64,000 nt of DNA, taken from the NCBI RefSeq assembly GCF_024323335.1, contig NC_066584.1, forward strand, positions 268,266,344 to 268,330,343. Direction: 5' to 3'. Within the stretch, counting starts at the first letter, position 1. Each line of letters opens with the position of its first letter. The DNA comes from Lathyrus oleraceus. Lineage: Eukaryota > Streptophyta > Magnoliopsida > Fabales > Fabaceae. The notes under the pieces are model-generated. The model was not told the origin of the DNA and ran no database searches. It saw only the letters and a program-made list of their open reading frames with translations. This document shows, in pieces, positions 48,750 through 60,990 of the stretch. The translations under genes were made by a program, and so were the position numbers.

Positions 48750-49100
48750 AATCCCCAGCAGGTTCTCACCACAGTACTTATCCAAGCATGTGTTTCAGAC
48801 TATACACTCACCAGTAGAGTCGACAGTGTCAGATTGTATATCCCTAGTGGAGTTGACAGTGCCAGACTGTATCTTCCCAGCAGAAGCGGTTGCTCCTCAT
48901 AGTTTGATTCCAGATCGATGATCTCGACGCTAGATCAGTGGTCTCTTTCCTTGAAGCATAATCTTGGTACCGTATCGATGTTTGTTTCCCCTGCTGAGTC
49001 GTCTCTCTCACAGATTATGGTTGCCATAACCACTATCGCTTTCCTCAGCAGCAAGTTTTCAACGCCATTCTCTCCCCAGTCAGAGTCTCGGTATTTTGTT
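48750..49100 (+). repeat. Reverse-complement primer-site copies in D 3' UTR
   Basis: Sites resembling TCCCCAGCAGAGTCGCCA (the reverse complement of the D primer site) at 48752-48771, 48811-48825, 48835-48858, 48867-48890, about 48990-49005 and about 49075-49092. The 48835-48858 copy also matches the leader flank of D (TGTATA), with five differences over 24 nt by my count. Successive copies in the middle are about 33 bp apart. Confidence 0.65.
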
Positions 49101-49530
49101 ATTTCCAGAACACCGTGTGGCGGGTCATTTACCCACAGAGTTCATTGTGCTGTGTATCTCCAACAACATTGCCTGGATCTAGAAGATTGTGATAATTTAC
49201 CCAACAGAATTCCTTGCCTCGGCTTGGCGTTCTCTCTAACCTAGCATTTCGCATCCCTGCATGTAGAATCATATCGTATTGCATCCTCCCAAATCGCGTA
49301 GCATTTCCATTTTCATGGAGCGTTACGCCATTGAAAAATTCAAACATACGCATATAAAGCATAAGACATTCTCGGTATCCCAAGTGATAAGCCAAAAGTT
49401 TGTTTCAAGTACTCAGACTGAATTTTGTTCATGACTTATCCTTTATTATTCCCATCAGGGGTCGTTGGCCCACGCGCCGCCTCAATTATCATTTTCCCTA
49501 TTTCTGTCGATACTGACAGGCAAGAAAGTT

Positions 49531-49900
49531 TTCCGGTATTCAGACGGAAGTGGCATTCAGGCCAGTTTTCCGATGTTCAGATCGAAGAAGTTTCTGACGT
49601 TTAGATCGACGCAACTTGTGGCATTCAGGACAATTTCCGGTATTCAGACCGAAGTGGCATTCAGGCCAGGTTTCCGATGTTCAGATCGAAGAAGTTTCCG
49701 ACATTCAGGTCGATGGAACTTGTGGCATTCAGGCCAGTGTTCCGGTATTCAGACCGAAGTGGCATTCAGGCCAACATTCCAATGTTCAGATCGAAGAAGT
49801 TTCCGACGTTCAGGTCGATGCAACTTGTGGCATTCAGGCCAGTTTTTCTGGTATTCAGACCAAAGTGGCATTCAGGCCAGGTTTGCGATGTTCAAACCGA
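49531..49900 (+). repeat. Tandem repeat, about 105-bp unit, in D 3' UTR
   Basis: The start TTCCGGTATTCAGACCGAAG (or one- to two-base variants) recurs at 49531, 49635, 49740 and 49846, so the period is 104-106 bp with about 3.5 copies. Within each unit shorter ATTCAGRYCGA-like subrepeats of about 20 bp are visible. It lies about 340 bp upstream of the 3' LTR, the same setting in which the large satellite lies relative to element C. Confidence 0.9.
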
Positions 49901-50226
49901 TGTTTGTTAATCTAAAATCTTCCGATACTCAGATCGAAGTCATTTCCAGTATTCAGATTGATGAGCGGCATTCAGGCCATGGTTATTTTTGTGTTACCAT
50001 TTATTTTGGTATTCAAGCTAACATTCCTTTTTCGGTGTTCAGACCGACTCTCCTCGTACCAGACGGATTCTCAGATCGATTTCCCATTTCTTTGCCGATT
50101 CTGACAAGCATTGCTACTTCATTTTTCATTTTAGTGTAAATATTCGGGCTTTTATCGTATTCAATCCCTTGATACCTCGAAAGTGCGAAAGCCATTGCTA
50201 TCTTCATTTCGGGTCTCCAGTTGATT

Positions 50227-50239
50227 GAATATGGGCAAC
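50227..50239 (+). other. Candidate polypurine tract of element D
   Basis: GAATATGGGCAAC directly precedes the 3' LTR. Element F has AAATAGGGGCAGC at the same place (minus strand, about 59523-59535). The shared RGGGCARC next to the LTR suggests the plus-strand priming site, although it is not a pure purine run. Confidence 0.45.
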
Positions 50240-53200
50240 TGTAATACCCCAAAATTGACCCTCCATTTTCCCGGGAAGCATGGGATTATGTTTTACATTT
50301 CATTGGCATCATACTAGGTCATACTCATTGCATATTGTATTAGTGACATGGAAATCAGGTTTTGATTAATCATTCCTTAATAGAAGGAGCCCACACAAAG
50401 CAAGATTAAGGATTGGACTTCATTCTATAAATATACAAGTCTCAAAGGTCTCAGGGGGCTCCAAGTATCTTATTATGGTCCTCAGTTCATCAGTGAAGGA
50501 TTGAGAGCTATCAGAGTGTTCATCTGGATTTAATCAGAAATTAGAGTTTCATGGCTACTTGCAACAGGCAATGTTTGGTTGGAAGTAGAGGGGCTCATCC
50601 ATGTCATGATTAGAGAGGCATCTTAGCCTAGGAAGACTCACAATTATCTCAGAAAGATCCATTGGCAATCAGTACAATCAGTTCCTGATCATTTTTGCCC
50701 TAAACTAGGGTTTGGTATAAAATCAGTTTATTTCTGATTCTTTGGGTGAAACTATTTTCCATGGCCCTCCATATGTCCACAAGGGTCTACATCCAAAAAC
50801 TAAGCTTTTTATTTGAGCAAGAAGTACTTCAATTGATCACTGGAATCGGGAATCAGACGGTTTGGGAAAAGTCAACTGTGGGGCTAGAAAAGTCAACTCT
50901 TGACATTTTGAGAATGGAATCTCAAAATCCATGCCTAAGGGAGCCTACATGTGAAATTTGATCAAGGTTGGATCATGGATTCATCATTTAATCAGGAATT
51001 GGGAAAGTTACTTAATTTGGAAATGGTTGAATTTCCATTTAGGGCAAGCTTTCATGATTGTTGCACTCACTTTAAGCCCATTTTCCATCAGGACAAACGC
51101 TCCATTTGAAAATTTCTCCAGCATTAAAGTTGTTCCTCTTTTACCAAGCTTTCTAGAGATATAAAGTTTGCTCCATTTGGATCAAGATTGAGAAAGTTAT
51201 GCTTAGTCAAAGTGAGACATTTTTTCTAGGACACTTAGAAAAATTTCTAAGTCCAAAATCTTCAAAGTTTGTCAAGACTTCTTGGCCAGTTTTCTTGCAT
51301 TTCAAGGCATCATTTGAAAATGTTTTCTTCACAACAATTGTACCTTGCCATGTCCTCTTTCACATTCTTTTGGAATCATCTCATTTGGATCCATGGTTTG
51401 AGAGATACATTCACCTAAAGTGGGCACCATGACTTGATTTTCTAGGCAGATTTTAGGCCAAACTGGCCCAACAGCTTTGCAATATTGAGACCTGAACTTG
51501 AGGCCATTTTTTTACCTTCTTCCATTCATCATTTCAACTTGTGATCAACATGAAAGATGACATACTCCATGAGATCTTTCTACTGTTTGCATTATTTCAC
51601 CATTTGGTGACTTGATCATCAAGTTACATGGCCATAAAGTCACCACCTTGGAATGGATTTCTTGCTTGCCAAGCCATGCTGCAAACCAGCCCACGTTTTT
51701 GCTACCTCTTTTGGCCATGTATTGGATATCTATTCACTTAAGTTTGGCCCAAAATAACAACATTTCACATGCCATCCCTAATACACCTCACTTGGCATTA
51801 TTTTGGATTATGGACATCATGGATTTATAAGCCCATTAAGAACATTTGATCACCATATTTAAGAGGCTGTAAACCCTAAACCTAGAAAAAGATTTGGAAT
51901 TTCGTGCAAGCAAGCAAGTTCAAAGTCACAAGTCAGCTTCCATTCTCTCTCAACAAGCTCTTGAGTTAGGGTTCTTGGAACACAAAAGAGGAATCATATT
52001 CTTCCATCATCTTCTTCTATCAAAGGGGCAGTGGACCTAACATCCACTAGGTAACTCTATTACTCTATCTCCCATGGCCATGTATGGATATATTCATGTT
52101 CATCATCATCATCATTACCATGCTCATCATTATTATCATCATTGTTTACCTTGCTAATCATATGTTCATGTTTGTTTCATCATCATTACCATGCCAATCA
52201 TGCTTGTGATTCTTGATGTTGGTTTATGCATGTTGAGTTTTTTGCCCTAGCCCGTGTCCATGTTGACCTCTTATGGTCAACTTTTCTCCATGATTTAGCC
52301 ATCATTTTACTCAAACAAGGATACCATGATAATCTACACATTTTGTACTTGAGTTTTGGTTTTTAATTCGTGTCATTTGGTGCCCTATAGCATGCGTATT
52401 CTTGAGTGGCAGTTTGAGAAAATCCACTGGTTTTTCACGTTTTCTGCATGCATGGCTAGGGTTTTTGGTTTGTGGAAGAAGATGAATACGCGGCGCTTCA
52501 TGAACCATTGGGTCTATCATTCATGTTTTAATCTTAGTCGTGCATAACTATTTTGTCTTCTAGTCACTTAACTGGAGTTGCCCAATTGATATGATGTTAC
52601 ATGAAATTGTTTTATTAAAATGCTATTTTCTTTATGTCATGTTGAATAAATGATTTGGACTGTGGGCCTTGCGCCAACTGCTTTTCACACCCTCCCTTTC
52701 AGGGCCCATCAACTCTAATCCATGTCCACTTTTCAATCTTTTTTTAATTCAATTTATTTTTTCTGTTTTAATTTTAATTATTTTAAAATATTTCGTTTGT
52801 CCATAAAAATATCAAAAAATGTTTTCCATATTTCTTAATGTCTTATTTAATTTTATTTAATTTTTATTTTTGTATTTATTTTATATTAGTATTTTATTTT
52901 AATTATTTTATCCAAATGGTCCATTTTAACACACTTTTTTTTCTTGATTTTATTTTTATGTCTTAAAATTATTTTTAGCTTTTGATTTTTGGGATGAAGG
53001 TTGACCAATGTCCCATGCTCAACCTGACCTTTTCTTGGAATTTTATTTCCCATTTTCAATTTATTTTGGATTTAGTTTTGACCTAGTCTTATTGGTTGAC
53101 TTTTGTTTTGACCTCTATTTTGTTTTAACTAATTCATGCACTAATTTTTATTATTTTTAAAATCTTTTTGGGGGATGATGATGTCCTGACTCCACCTTAC

Positions 53201-54980
53201 TTAGTTTAATTTTTCATAATTTTCTTGATTAATTTGCTATTTATTTGATATCTTTTAAGTTGACTTGAATTTTCAGTTGACTTCTTTATGATCGATGTTT
53301 GATTTAGGGATTGCTTATGGCAATTGAAGATATCTTTTGATCCTCCCTTGTTCATCTCATATGCCATGTATTAGAGGCCTTTTACCTTGATTTTATTTGG
53401 TCCTTACCTCATTTCCTGATTAAATTATTTCAGTGGACCCTTTTGTGCATCTTTTCATCTGTCTGATTCATCTATTATCTGTTATATTTGTTTCTTTCAT
53501 TCATGCATACTATTGTTTGATTGTTTAACATGTTCATACTCCCATGCATTGTTTAATGCTCCATTATTTCATTCTTTGATTCTTTGATTTGATTATACAC
53601 CTGTTTATTTATCTGATTTGATTGATAACTGTTGCCTACTTGTATGATGTATGAGGCATATATTCTTATTGTTTAATTGCCATGAACAATCCCCATTCAT
53701 AATAAATGTACCCCTCTCCCATGAAGTGTACAATGTTTATTCTTTCATTCTTTATTCATCTATTAATACAAGAATTAAAACGAACATCCGATAACCATTT
53801 CAAAACAAGATCAAAAGCTCGATCCAACGTCGAGTAATCATTTTCAAAACTTAACAGAACCAACACGTATTCATCCATCCTTTTGTAAGTCGAATGCTTC
53901 ATGCATCGCCATTTCTCTTGTAAGTCGATTGCTTCAGGCATCTCCATCTACCTGTAAGTCGATTGCCTCAGGCATCGCCATCTACCCTTATCCGTGGCTC
54001 CCCTCCTTGCTCCATCCGTCGACTCATGTTCCGTTTAGGTAGTACCCATTAGGTAGAACCCTTTGCATGCTAACATTAGGTAGATGTTCCCCTCTGTAAA
54101 TCCTAACACATAGGTCCACATTACATGACAACTCTAGGGCAGAGCTTCCCCACTTTTAGACCTTCCGTGCGTCCCCGATCTTGTGGCATGTCAGTCCGTT
54201 CTATTGCAAAGAGGTAACTTCCTAAGACTCGATTCAGCGAGCTGCAACACCTACTGCTAGGATGTTGAACACATTGCCCACTTTCCTTTGACACAGCTGG
54301 TGTCCTCTTATGTAAGTCCATGTTCAGATGGCATTCCTTAACCCCTAGTTAGTCGAACTACGACAACTCTGATTCTCATGTTCAGATGAGATACGTAGGC
54401 ACGAGATGCGATGTCTTGCCGAGTTTTTAGACTGACGACTAACAACTAATCCTTATTTGCTTTCGCCCTTGCTATGATTCTTTTCTCTCACCCTCGTTGC
54501 GATCGAGACCTTCCCTTTCTCTTGCCCCAGTTGCAATCGAGACCCTTTGTTCCCGTAGTTAGCCGAACTATGTTTTGCTCTGATTCTCATTCCAGATGAG
54601 ATACGTAGGCATAAGACGTGATATCTTACCGAGCACACTTCTCTTTAACCCATAGGTAGCCGAGCTACGAAGACTCTGATTCTCATACTCAGATGAGATA
54701 CGTAGGCAGTGGATGCGACATCCTTGTGAATCATTTTCATTTTCTTTTGACCTTCTTTTAGTAGATAGTACCTTAGATATACCTACACCCTTTAGACTAG
54801 AACAACAAGATTGGATCCCGTAGAGTACTACGGATGCGTAGGGGTGCTAATACCTTCCCTTCACATAATTGACTCCCGAACCCTAGATTAGGTTGCGAGA
54901 CCTTGTCTTTTCCTTCTCTTCAGATTTTCTTCGATAGTTTCCTTTCCCTCCTTTGGGATAAATAACGAACGGTGGTGACC
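50240..54980 (+). mobile_element. 3' LTR of element D
   Basis: Begins TGTAATACCCC and ends GGTGGTGACC, followed by target duplication GTATG. It is collinear with the 5' LTR. It has about 90 bp near 54186-54275 that the 5' LTR lacks. It also lacks about 65 bp just before its end, explained by a deletion between two GCGAC repeats. Three hairpin modules recur (54358-54398, about 54567-54608 and about 54663-54709). Both D LTRs end in ACC rather than CA. Confidence 0.92.
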
Positions 54981-57900
54981 GTATGAATAATGGAAAATGA
55001 ATAAAGACTAAAATTAAATTGCATTAAAGTAAATGGTTTGAAATTAAATGTTAGTCGTTAATGAGTTAGAAATTAGTATTGTTTTTCTTTTCATTTTTTT
55101 TAGTCATTCTTTGGAGAACACTCAACCCACTTGTCATAAGCATGGATACTTGAACCAAGACATCTTCCAAAGGAAGGAAAAAATGCCAAGTTTCCACATA
55201 ATACCATGAAAGAGGGGAGACTTACAATCTCACTAACTAGAATGCTATGCCTTTTGTGTCAAAAATTTAGCGCTATGTTAAGCAATGGTAATTGGACTTA
55301 TGTAGAAGTCACGACTATTTGAGGTCGGACAATAGAATTTTGGTGTTAATGCATGTTAGAGATATAACATAATGGACTATGCTCATGAAACATACCACAC
55401 ACAAAAAGAATATGCAAAAGAGGTGGCCTAATCTCATCCATACTTATGTTGATTTTGCAATCAAGTTGCCTTAGGAGTTAGAGATATCATAGGCCAAATG
55501 AGATAAATGCATAAAGAAGCGGAAGTAGATGAAGAGGGAGGGGAATGGATCAAAACTCAAATTGGACAAAGTAAGACTTTTACCAAATTAAGATCATTTA
55601 TTCATTTTGGGAGATGGAATGTACATTCCATCAATCCCCTAAATCCAATGATATTCACTCAACAAAGTAAAATCAAACTTGCACAAATCATCACAAGAGG
55701 TCAACACAATTATTTGGCATTTATTAAAATTAAAAATACTAAAATAAGGCATTTAAATTAAATATGGTTTGTTTAATTCCTAAAACCTCATCAAAACACC
55801 AAAGAAATGGCCATGAGATTTATCATAGGTCAAACAAGGTCAAAGAACCTTGGAGAAAATTTTTCAGAATTTTTAAAGATTTACAAGTATTTTTAAACAA
55901 TTAAAAATATTCACAAATTCAATTAAATCATGAAAAATATTAATAATGATCCAAAAAATAATTTTAATTCAAAATATGAAAGAGGAAAATATTTGATTTT
56001 TTTTGGTGAAACTCTCATATTTTTTGGATCAATATTAAAATTAATATGAATTAATGAAAATAAAACAAATTAAATAAAATTCAAATAATCATAAAAAACA
56101 TGAGCCACTTGATCTCCTTCATTAATTAAGGTGGCAGATCAAGTGGATACAACCATGATGGCACCTAGTCAGCGTGCCACACGCGTGGTAATCAAAACCA
56201 ATGCCTAAGATTAGAACGAATTGAATGGATCCTGTGGCTGGGAGACGTGCCAACACACCGCCGGAGCCAGATCTTCGGTCTTCTTCTCCGGTGGACCTCA
56301 CCGGACTGGTCCACCCTCAACCATCACCAAAATAAAAAAGGAGGACATGATCTGAAAGAAAAAATGGCGTAAAGCATGAATCTGACCTCAATTTTAACTA
56401 ACTCCACATATATAGAAAGATATGGGGAGTTGAATTTTGAGGTGTGTCAACTGAGTTGCTTCGATTTGACCTCTAAGCAACTCAATCTTCTTACCTACTA
56501 TAGTAGGACTTCAGAAAACCAAGAGAATTGAGTGAGAATCAAAGAGATGAAGTTTTATGATAATTACCTTAAATGTTATGCAGAACTTGATGTTGCTTGC
56601 TTCAAACTCGATCTGATCACACTTGAGAAGCTTGCAGGAGAGGTTTACCAATGGTACATGAAATTCTGGTATCAGATATAAGATGTCGAAGGTAATGTCA
56701 CGACACTAATATCTGTTAACACATAATGGATAAAAAATACATAATGGTAAAGCAAATAACACAAGCAATTGTTAACCCAGTTCGGTGCAACTCACCTACG
56801 TCTAGGGGCTACTAAGCCAAGAAGGAAATTCACTAAAATAGAATTAGTTCAAAGACTCTCCGGACACTTCAACAAGTTACAGTCTTTCTCACCTAATCTC
56901 TACCCGTGCAATTTCTACCTAAGCACTCTTAGATATGAGAACCCACTCACTTCCCTACAATCACACACCAGTGATTTTAAACAACAATCCCTTGTTAAAA
57001 GAAAATACTTTTCAATTAACACTCTTGATTTTACTTCACAGTTTCAATCAAGAAGACACACTCTTGATCTTGCTTCACAGCTTTGATCAAGAAGACACAC
57101 ACTCTTGCTTAACAGCTTTAGAGTGACAAATTACAACCACAAATTAGTCCAATTCAATCATCAATGGATGAATTGAATGACCTACAAGTCTCACGACTAA
57201 ACAGACACAAACCCTAGCTCTCTGTCTATATTTCGCTCAGTATTGGTTGTGTGTTCAAACAGGTTTTCTAAGTCCCTTTTTATAGAAACATCCAGCTGGG
57301 CTTGGACATCTTGAAAACCCTAAATCTATTTTCCAATCAAATCTTTTTATAACAACTGGTTAGATCTCCTTGGAAAATAAGTAAATCTGGTTGTAATCCA
57401 TGATTGAGTGCGCCAGCTAATCATATCTTAAATCATACAAAGATTGCCATTAATTGTGCAATCACAAAACACCAGACATTCATACGGAATGTTCTGTGTA
57501 CAGGATGTCATGACATCGGGTCTAACATCCTGGAAAAATCCTGCATAATCCAATAATTCCTTTTATAACTTCCAGCAGGTACAGCCATATCAGATGCCGT
57601 GACCTTGTGTATGTCATCTGCAACAATCCTGCATGAACATGTCTTTCATTTAAGCTCCAGCAGGTACATCCAATATCAGAAGCCATGGCATTGTATGTGG
57701 CATTCTGAAACAATCCTGCATGCACATGTTCTTGAAATCCAGCAGGTACATAGGATATCTCATGTTAAGACATCACACATAACATCTTGTGAACACTCTT
57801 TGTTTTACCAAAATTGCTGCCAACACTTAGAATCAATAGTACAAAGCTTTGGATCCTGGAGTTCTTGAATCTCCAAACAGTGAGATGCAAACTCAATTTT

Positions 57901-59522
57901 CAAGTTGAAAATTCTCAGGTTTTCCTTTGAAATGTGAGGGTTTGAATTGGGGGGCAAAGCTGGCACACAAGGTGTCTTTGAAATGATATCAGAGGCCTTG
58001 TGTTTATAGCATTTGGGATTGACAATTGCACACTTGAAAAATTACTAAATTTGGCAATGTGATGCACAAGCTTACATGGGCGTGTACAGGCCCATGAATC
58101 AATCCAATTTGGTCGAATTGCATCCGTGCTGAAGTTCAAAACATGCTTGAATGGCAAGGCAAAGTGCAATGTAATTTTGGACATTTGATTTTCTCCAATC
58201 ATGCAGCTCTGTTAAAGCCATGCGCAACCCTAGAAAACTTCATCCAAAAAGCATGAACTTGGGTTATTTGGAAAGCTTAGATCAAGAGGAACTACTTTGA
58301 TGTTCCACACTTTTTCATTTGAAACTTGGAACATGGTGAATTTGGAGGTGGAAGTTTGGAAATTCCAACATGCTGAAAATATTTCTATGTGTCAAGCCAT
58401 ATATCTCAATGTTCCACCTTGCTTAACTTTTTATGTGAGCTTCAAATGAGAAAAGTGTCTTCATAAAAGTTGTAGCTCTATCAAATACATTCAAACTAGT
58501 CACCAATTTTATGGAATTTGAATTTAGAATGATATAGTTATGCATTTTTGAAGTTTGGAAAAATCACTTGTTCAATGGTATAGGTCAAAAATGACCTATA
58601 ATGTATCCTCATATCACATGCTCATAAAAGTTGATTTAGCTCCCACTCCAAACATCAAATTTGAATTAGAAATCTTGAATTTGATTGTGAGACTTGCAAA
58701 TATTTCATCTCATAAAAATTGAGCAAGTTATGGCCTTGGGAAGTTGACTTTCAAATTAGGGTTTAGACAAAATGACCTATAATGTTTCAACATAGAAAAT
58801 GATTTTCCAAGCAAAACAAGCTCTAGGTCCCAACATGAAATTTGTTCGTAATGTCATTGAGAGCAACGTTTATCTTGGAATCATTTTCATATGGTGAAAA
58901 CTGTAGGAGATAGGATCTAGGGAGACCCAGTTTTGATCAGATGAATCCATCTGGCCAACCACCATCAACCAACTTGCTAACCTTCAATTCTCTTGACTTT
59001 CTTGGCTCATGGTAGATCATAGATGCATAAGGTGATGATATTGGAAGTGTCCCTTGAGGAATTTGATCAATTGGTGAGATATCTTGTTGGAGAAGTTACT
59101 CAAGATACCCAGTCAAACTAGGGTTTTCAAGGCAAATCACCGTCAAACTCTTGAAGAATACTTGATCAATATAACATGTAGGAATCATTGAGACTCATAT
59201 ATGAAGCTTATAACCATTATTGGATCAATCCATGGTGACGCTCTTTGTCATGAGGGTCTCATACCCTATTTATGTACTTGATAAATCAATGGGATCATGC
59301 CCTACCTACAAAAGAGTTCGGCAAATGCAAAGACATATTTTTGGTATTTTGGTTAATAAAATGATAATATACAAGTATGATATAATAACATGGTGCTTGG
59401 TGATCTCTCCCAAAACAAACCCAGTGAAAAAGGTGTAAGGAGGATGCCAAGGTATGATCCCAATGCTAATGCTTATGATGAAATGGCATGAAGGATCTTA
59501 GGGTCAAAATTGGGGTCTTACA
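54981..59522 (-). mobile_element. 3' LTR of element F, main part (right of D)
   Basis: On the minus strand it begins TGTAAGACCCCAATTTTGAC at 59522, the same start as A1. It runs left to D's insertion point, where it joins 33755-34935 after one GTATG is removed. It contains a TATA-like CTATATATG near 56408-56418, a hairpin at 56105-56146, a short repeat of a CATCCTGCATGAACATG / CAGCAGGTACAT type at 57530-57760, and long AT-rich stretches (55850-56100). No gene is supported anywhere in this 4.5 kb. Confidence 0.9.
56105..56146 (-). other. Perfect 11-bp hairpin in F LTR
   Basis: CCACTTGATCT (56105-56115) and AGATCAAGTGG (56136-56146) are perfect inverted repeats around a 20-nt loop that itself holds CCTT...AAGG. 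It may be the F counterpart of the A1/A2 hairpin; the sequence is unrelated, only the structure and approximate context agree. Confidence 0.5.
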
Positions 59523-60017
59523 GCTGCCCCTATTTAAGGACATTCTAACTGAGGAGGTGAAGGTTAAAATCTTCATGTCGACTCAGTATAATGGGCTTAA
59601 ATAACAACATAGAAACAAAGTTTGGTCCCTAAGAGACCTCATGATGCGTATGATATGAATGTAAAAGTTAATGCTCTGTGGGGAAATATTGCCACAAAGG
59701 AAAAGAAATCAGAGAGACCGAAAGTACGCAGGAGCATAATGCATTCCTTCAGGAAAACTCACCGGGGAGACAGAGACTCTGGGGGGGGGATAAAGGAGTT
59801 TTGTGTAGGCCAGGCTACAACTCAAAACTGCTGTGGGACTAGAGGGATTCCATACAAAATGGAAAGACTCAGTCGGGGAAACAAAACATCTACAGGGGAA
59901 ACAAGTAGATCAGGATAACACTGAAGTACTTGAATCATGCAAGAAAAGCGATTTCACTAAGGAAATACGCACTCAACTCAACTGGGAAGAGATAAACTTC
60001 AACATAGGAGGAGAAGA

Positions 60018-60990
60018 AATTTATTATCTACTACCTGTTACTGGGTAAGGAGATAATAAAGATATAACAGAGAAGACATCCGTCATCGGTTAGGATGAAC
60101 ATATCAAGGATGACTCATTGGGAACCACCATGAGGGAGTATTCATTACCGGTTATTAGGTAAGAATAGCCTTGCTGGAGAAGACAACAGAAAATAGGATT
60201 TACAACTACCAGTTACTAGGCAGAAGACCAAAGATGAGAGTATCTGTCATCGGGTAGGATGAATATATCAAGGATAAACTCAACAGGAAAGAAAATCCAT
60301 CATCGGTTAGGATGAACATATCAAGGATAGACTTTCCTGGGAATTGTCAAGGAGGATATCCATCATCTGTTAAGATGAACATATCAAGGATAAACCAACT
60401 GAGCAAAAAAGTAGGAACTACATCTATCGAATGCTGGATAGAATACCATCAAAGAGAAAATCCGTCACCGGTTAAAGTGAACATATCAGGGATAGACTCT
60501 ATGAGGAGAGAAAATATGAATTACATCTATCAGTTGCTGGATAGAATACCAAGAGAGAGTATCTGTCACCGGTTAAAGTGAACATATCAAACATAAACTC
60601 TGCAAAAGGAGAAAAACAGGATTTACATCTACTGGTTACTGGGTAGAAAACCGCAAAGAGAAGGAAACCCGTCATCGGTTAGGACGAACATATCAAGGAT
60701 TAACTCTCTAGGGAATAAAATAGGGATTACAACTACCTTTTAACTGGGTAGAATACCAAAGATGAGGATATCTGTCATCGGTTAGGATGAACATATAAAG
60801 GATAAACTCAAGCAGGGGAGAGAAAGATATCTGTCATCGATTAGGGCGAACATATCAAGGATATACTTCCTGGGAGATGAATCCACTAGGACTCAACTGA
60901 GGAGAATAACATGGATACTTTTGGCGGGTATTGGGCAAGAAGTAACAAACTGCAAACTAAGAAGAATATTACCAGTTACTAGGCAATAAA
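60018..60990 (-). repeat. Composite repeat in F 3' UTR
   Basis: Two motifs alternate on the plus strand. Motif 1 (ATCYGTCATCGGTTAGGATG followed by AACATATCAAGGATARACTC) starts near 60077, 60241, 60294, 60356, 60459, 60560, 60667, 60769 and 60828. Motif 2 (GGATTTACAACTACCAGTTA followed by CTGGGTAGAANACC) starts near 60018, 60137, 60198, 60417, 60518, 60619, 60722, 60914 and 60965. In the middle the pair repeats at about 100 bp. Confidence 0.85.

Larger units (their letters stand above)
47968..50239 (+). other. 3' UTR of element D
   Basis: Non-coding, 2.3 kb. In order: post-pol stem-loops (48018-48160), an A/T-rich stretch, degenerate reverse-complement primer-site copies (48750-49100), a ~105-bp tandem repeat (49531-49900) and weakly repeated GATTCAGAC-type sequence to about 50100. 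Open frames over the tandem repeat come from the repeat itself and are not considered genes. Confidence 0.8.
34936..54980 (+). mobile_element. Element D: nearly complete 20-kb Ogre-like LTR retrotransposon
   Basis: Structure: 5' LTR 34936-39644, primer site 39647-39664, leader, gag, protease, intron, RT, RNaseH, second RNaseH, integrase, 3' UTR with stem-loops and tandem repeats, and 3' LTR 50240-54980, flanked by GTATG duplications. Total length is 20,045 bp. Over about the first 340 bp the two LTRs differ at 12 positions by my count, so it is not recent. Coding regions carry many in-frame stops and two or more frameshifts. The large LTRs, primer site, intron and second RNaseH fit Tat/Ogre; the extra ORF1 before gag often seen in Ogre is not visible. 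Confidence 0.93.

Noticed and set aside
49465..50139. 224-codon frame in D's 3' UTR.
   Set aside because: It lies on the 105-bp tandem repeat; neighbouring frames are also open over the same repeat, and no domain is recognisable.
55507..55761. 84-codon plus-strand frame near 55.5 kb as a host gene.
   Set aside because: Inside the F LTR, low-complexity and AT-rich, with no intron-exon or domain support.
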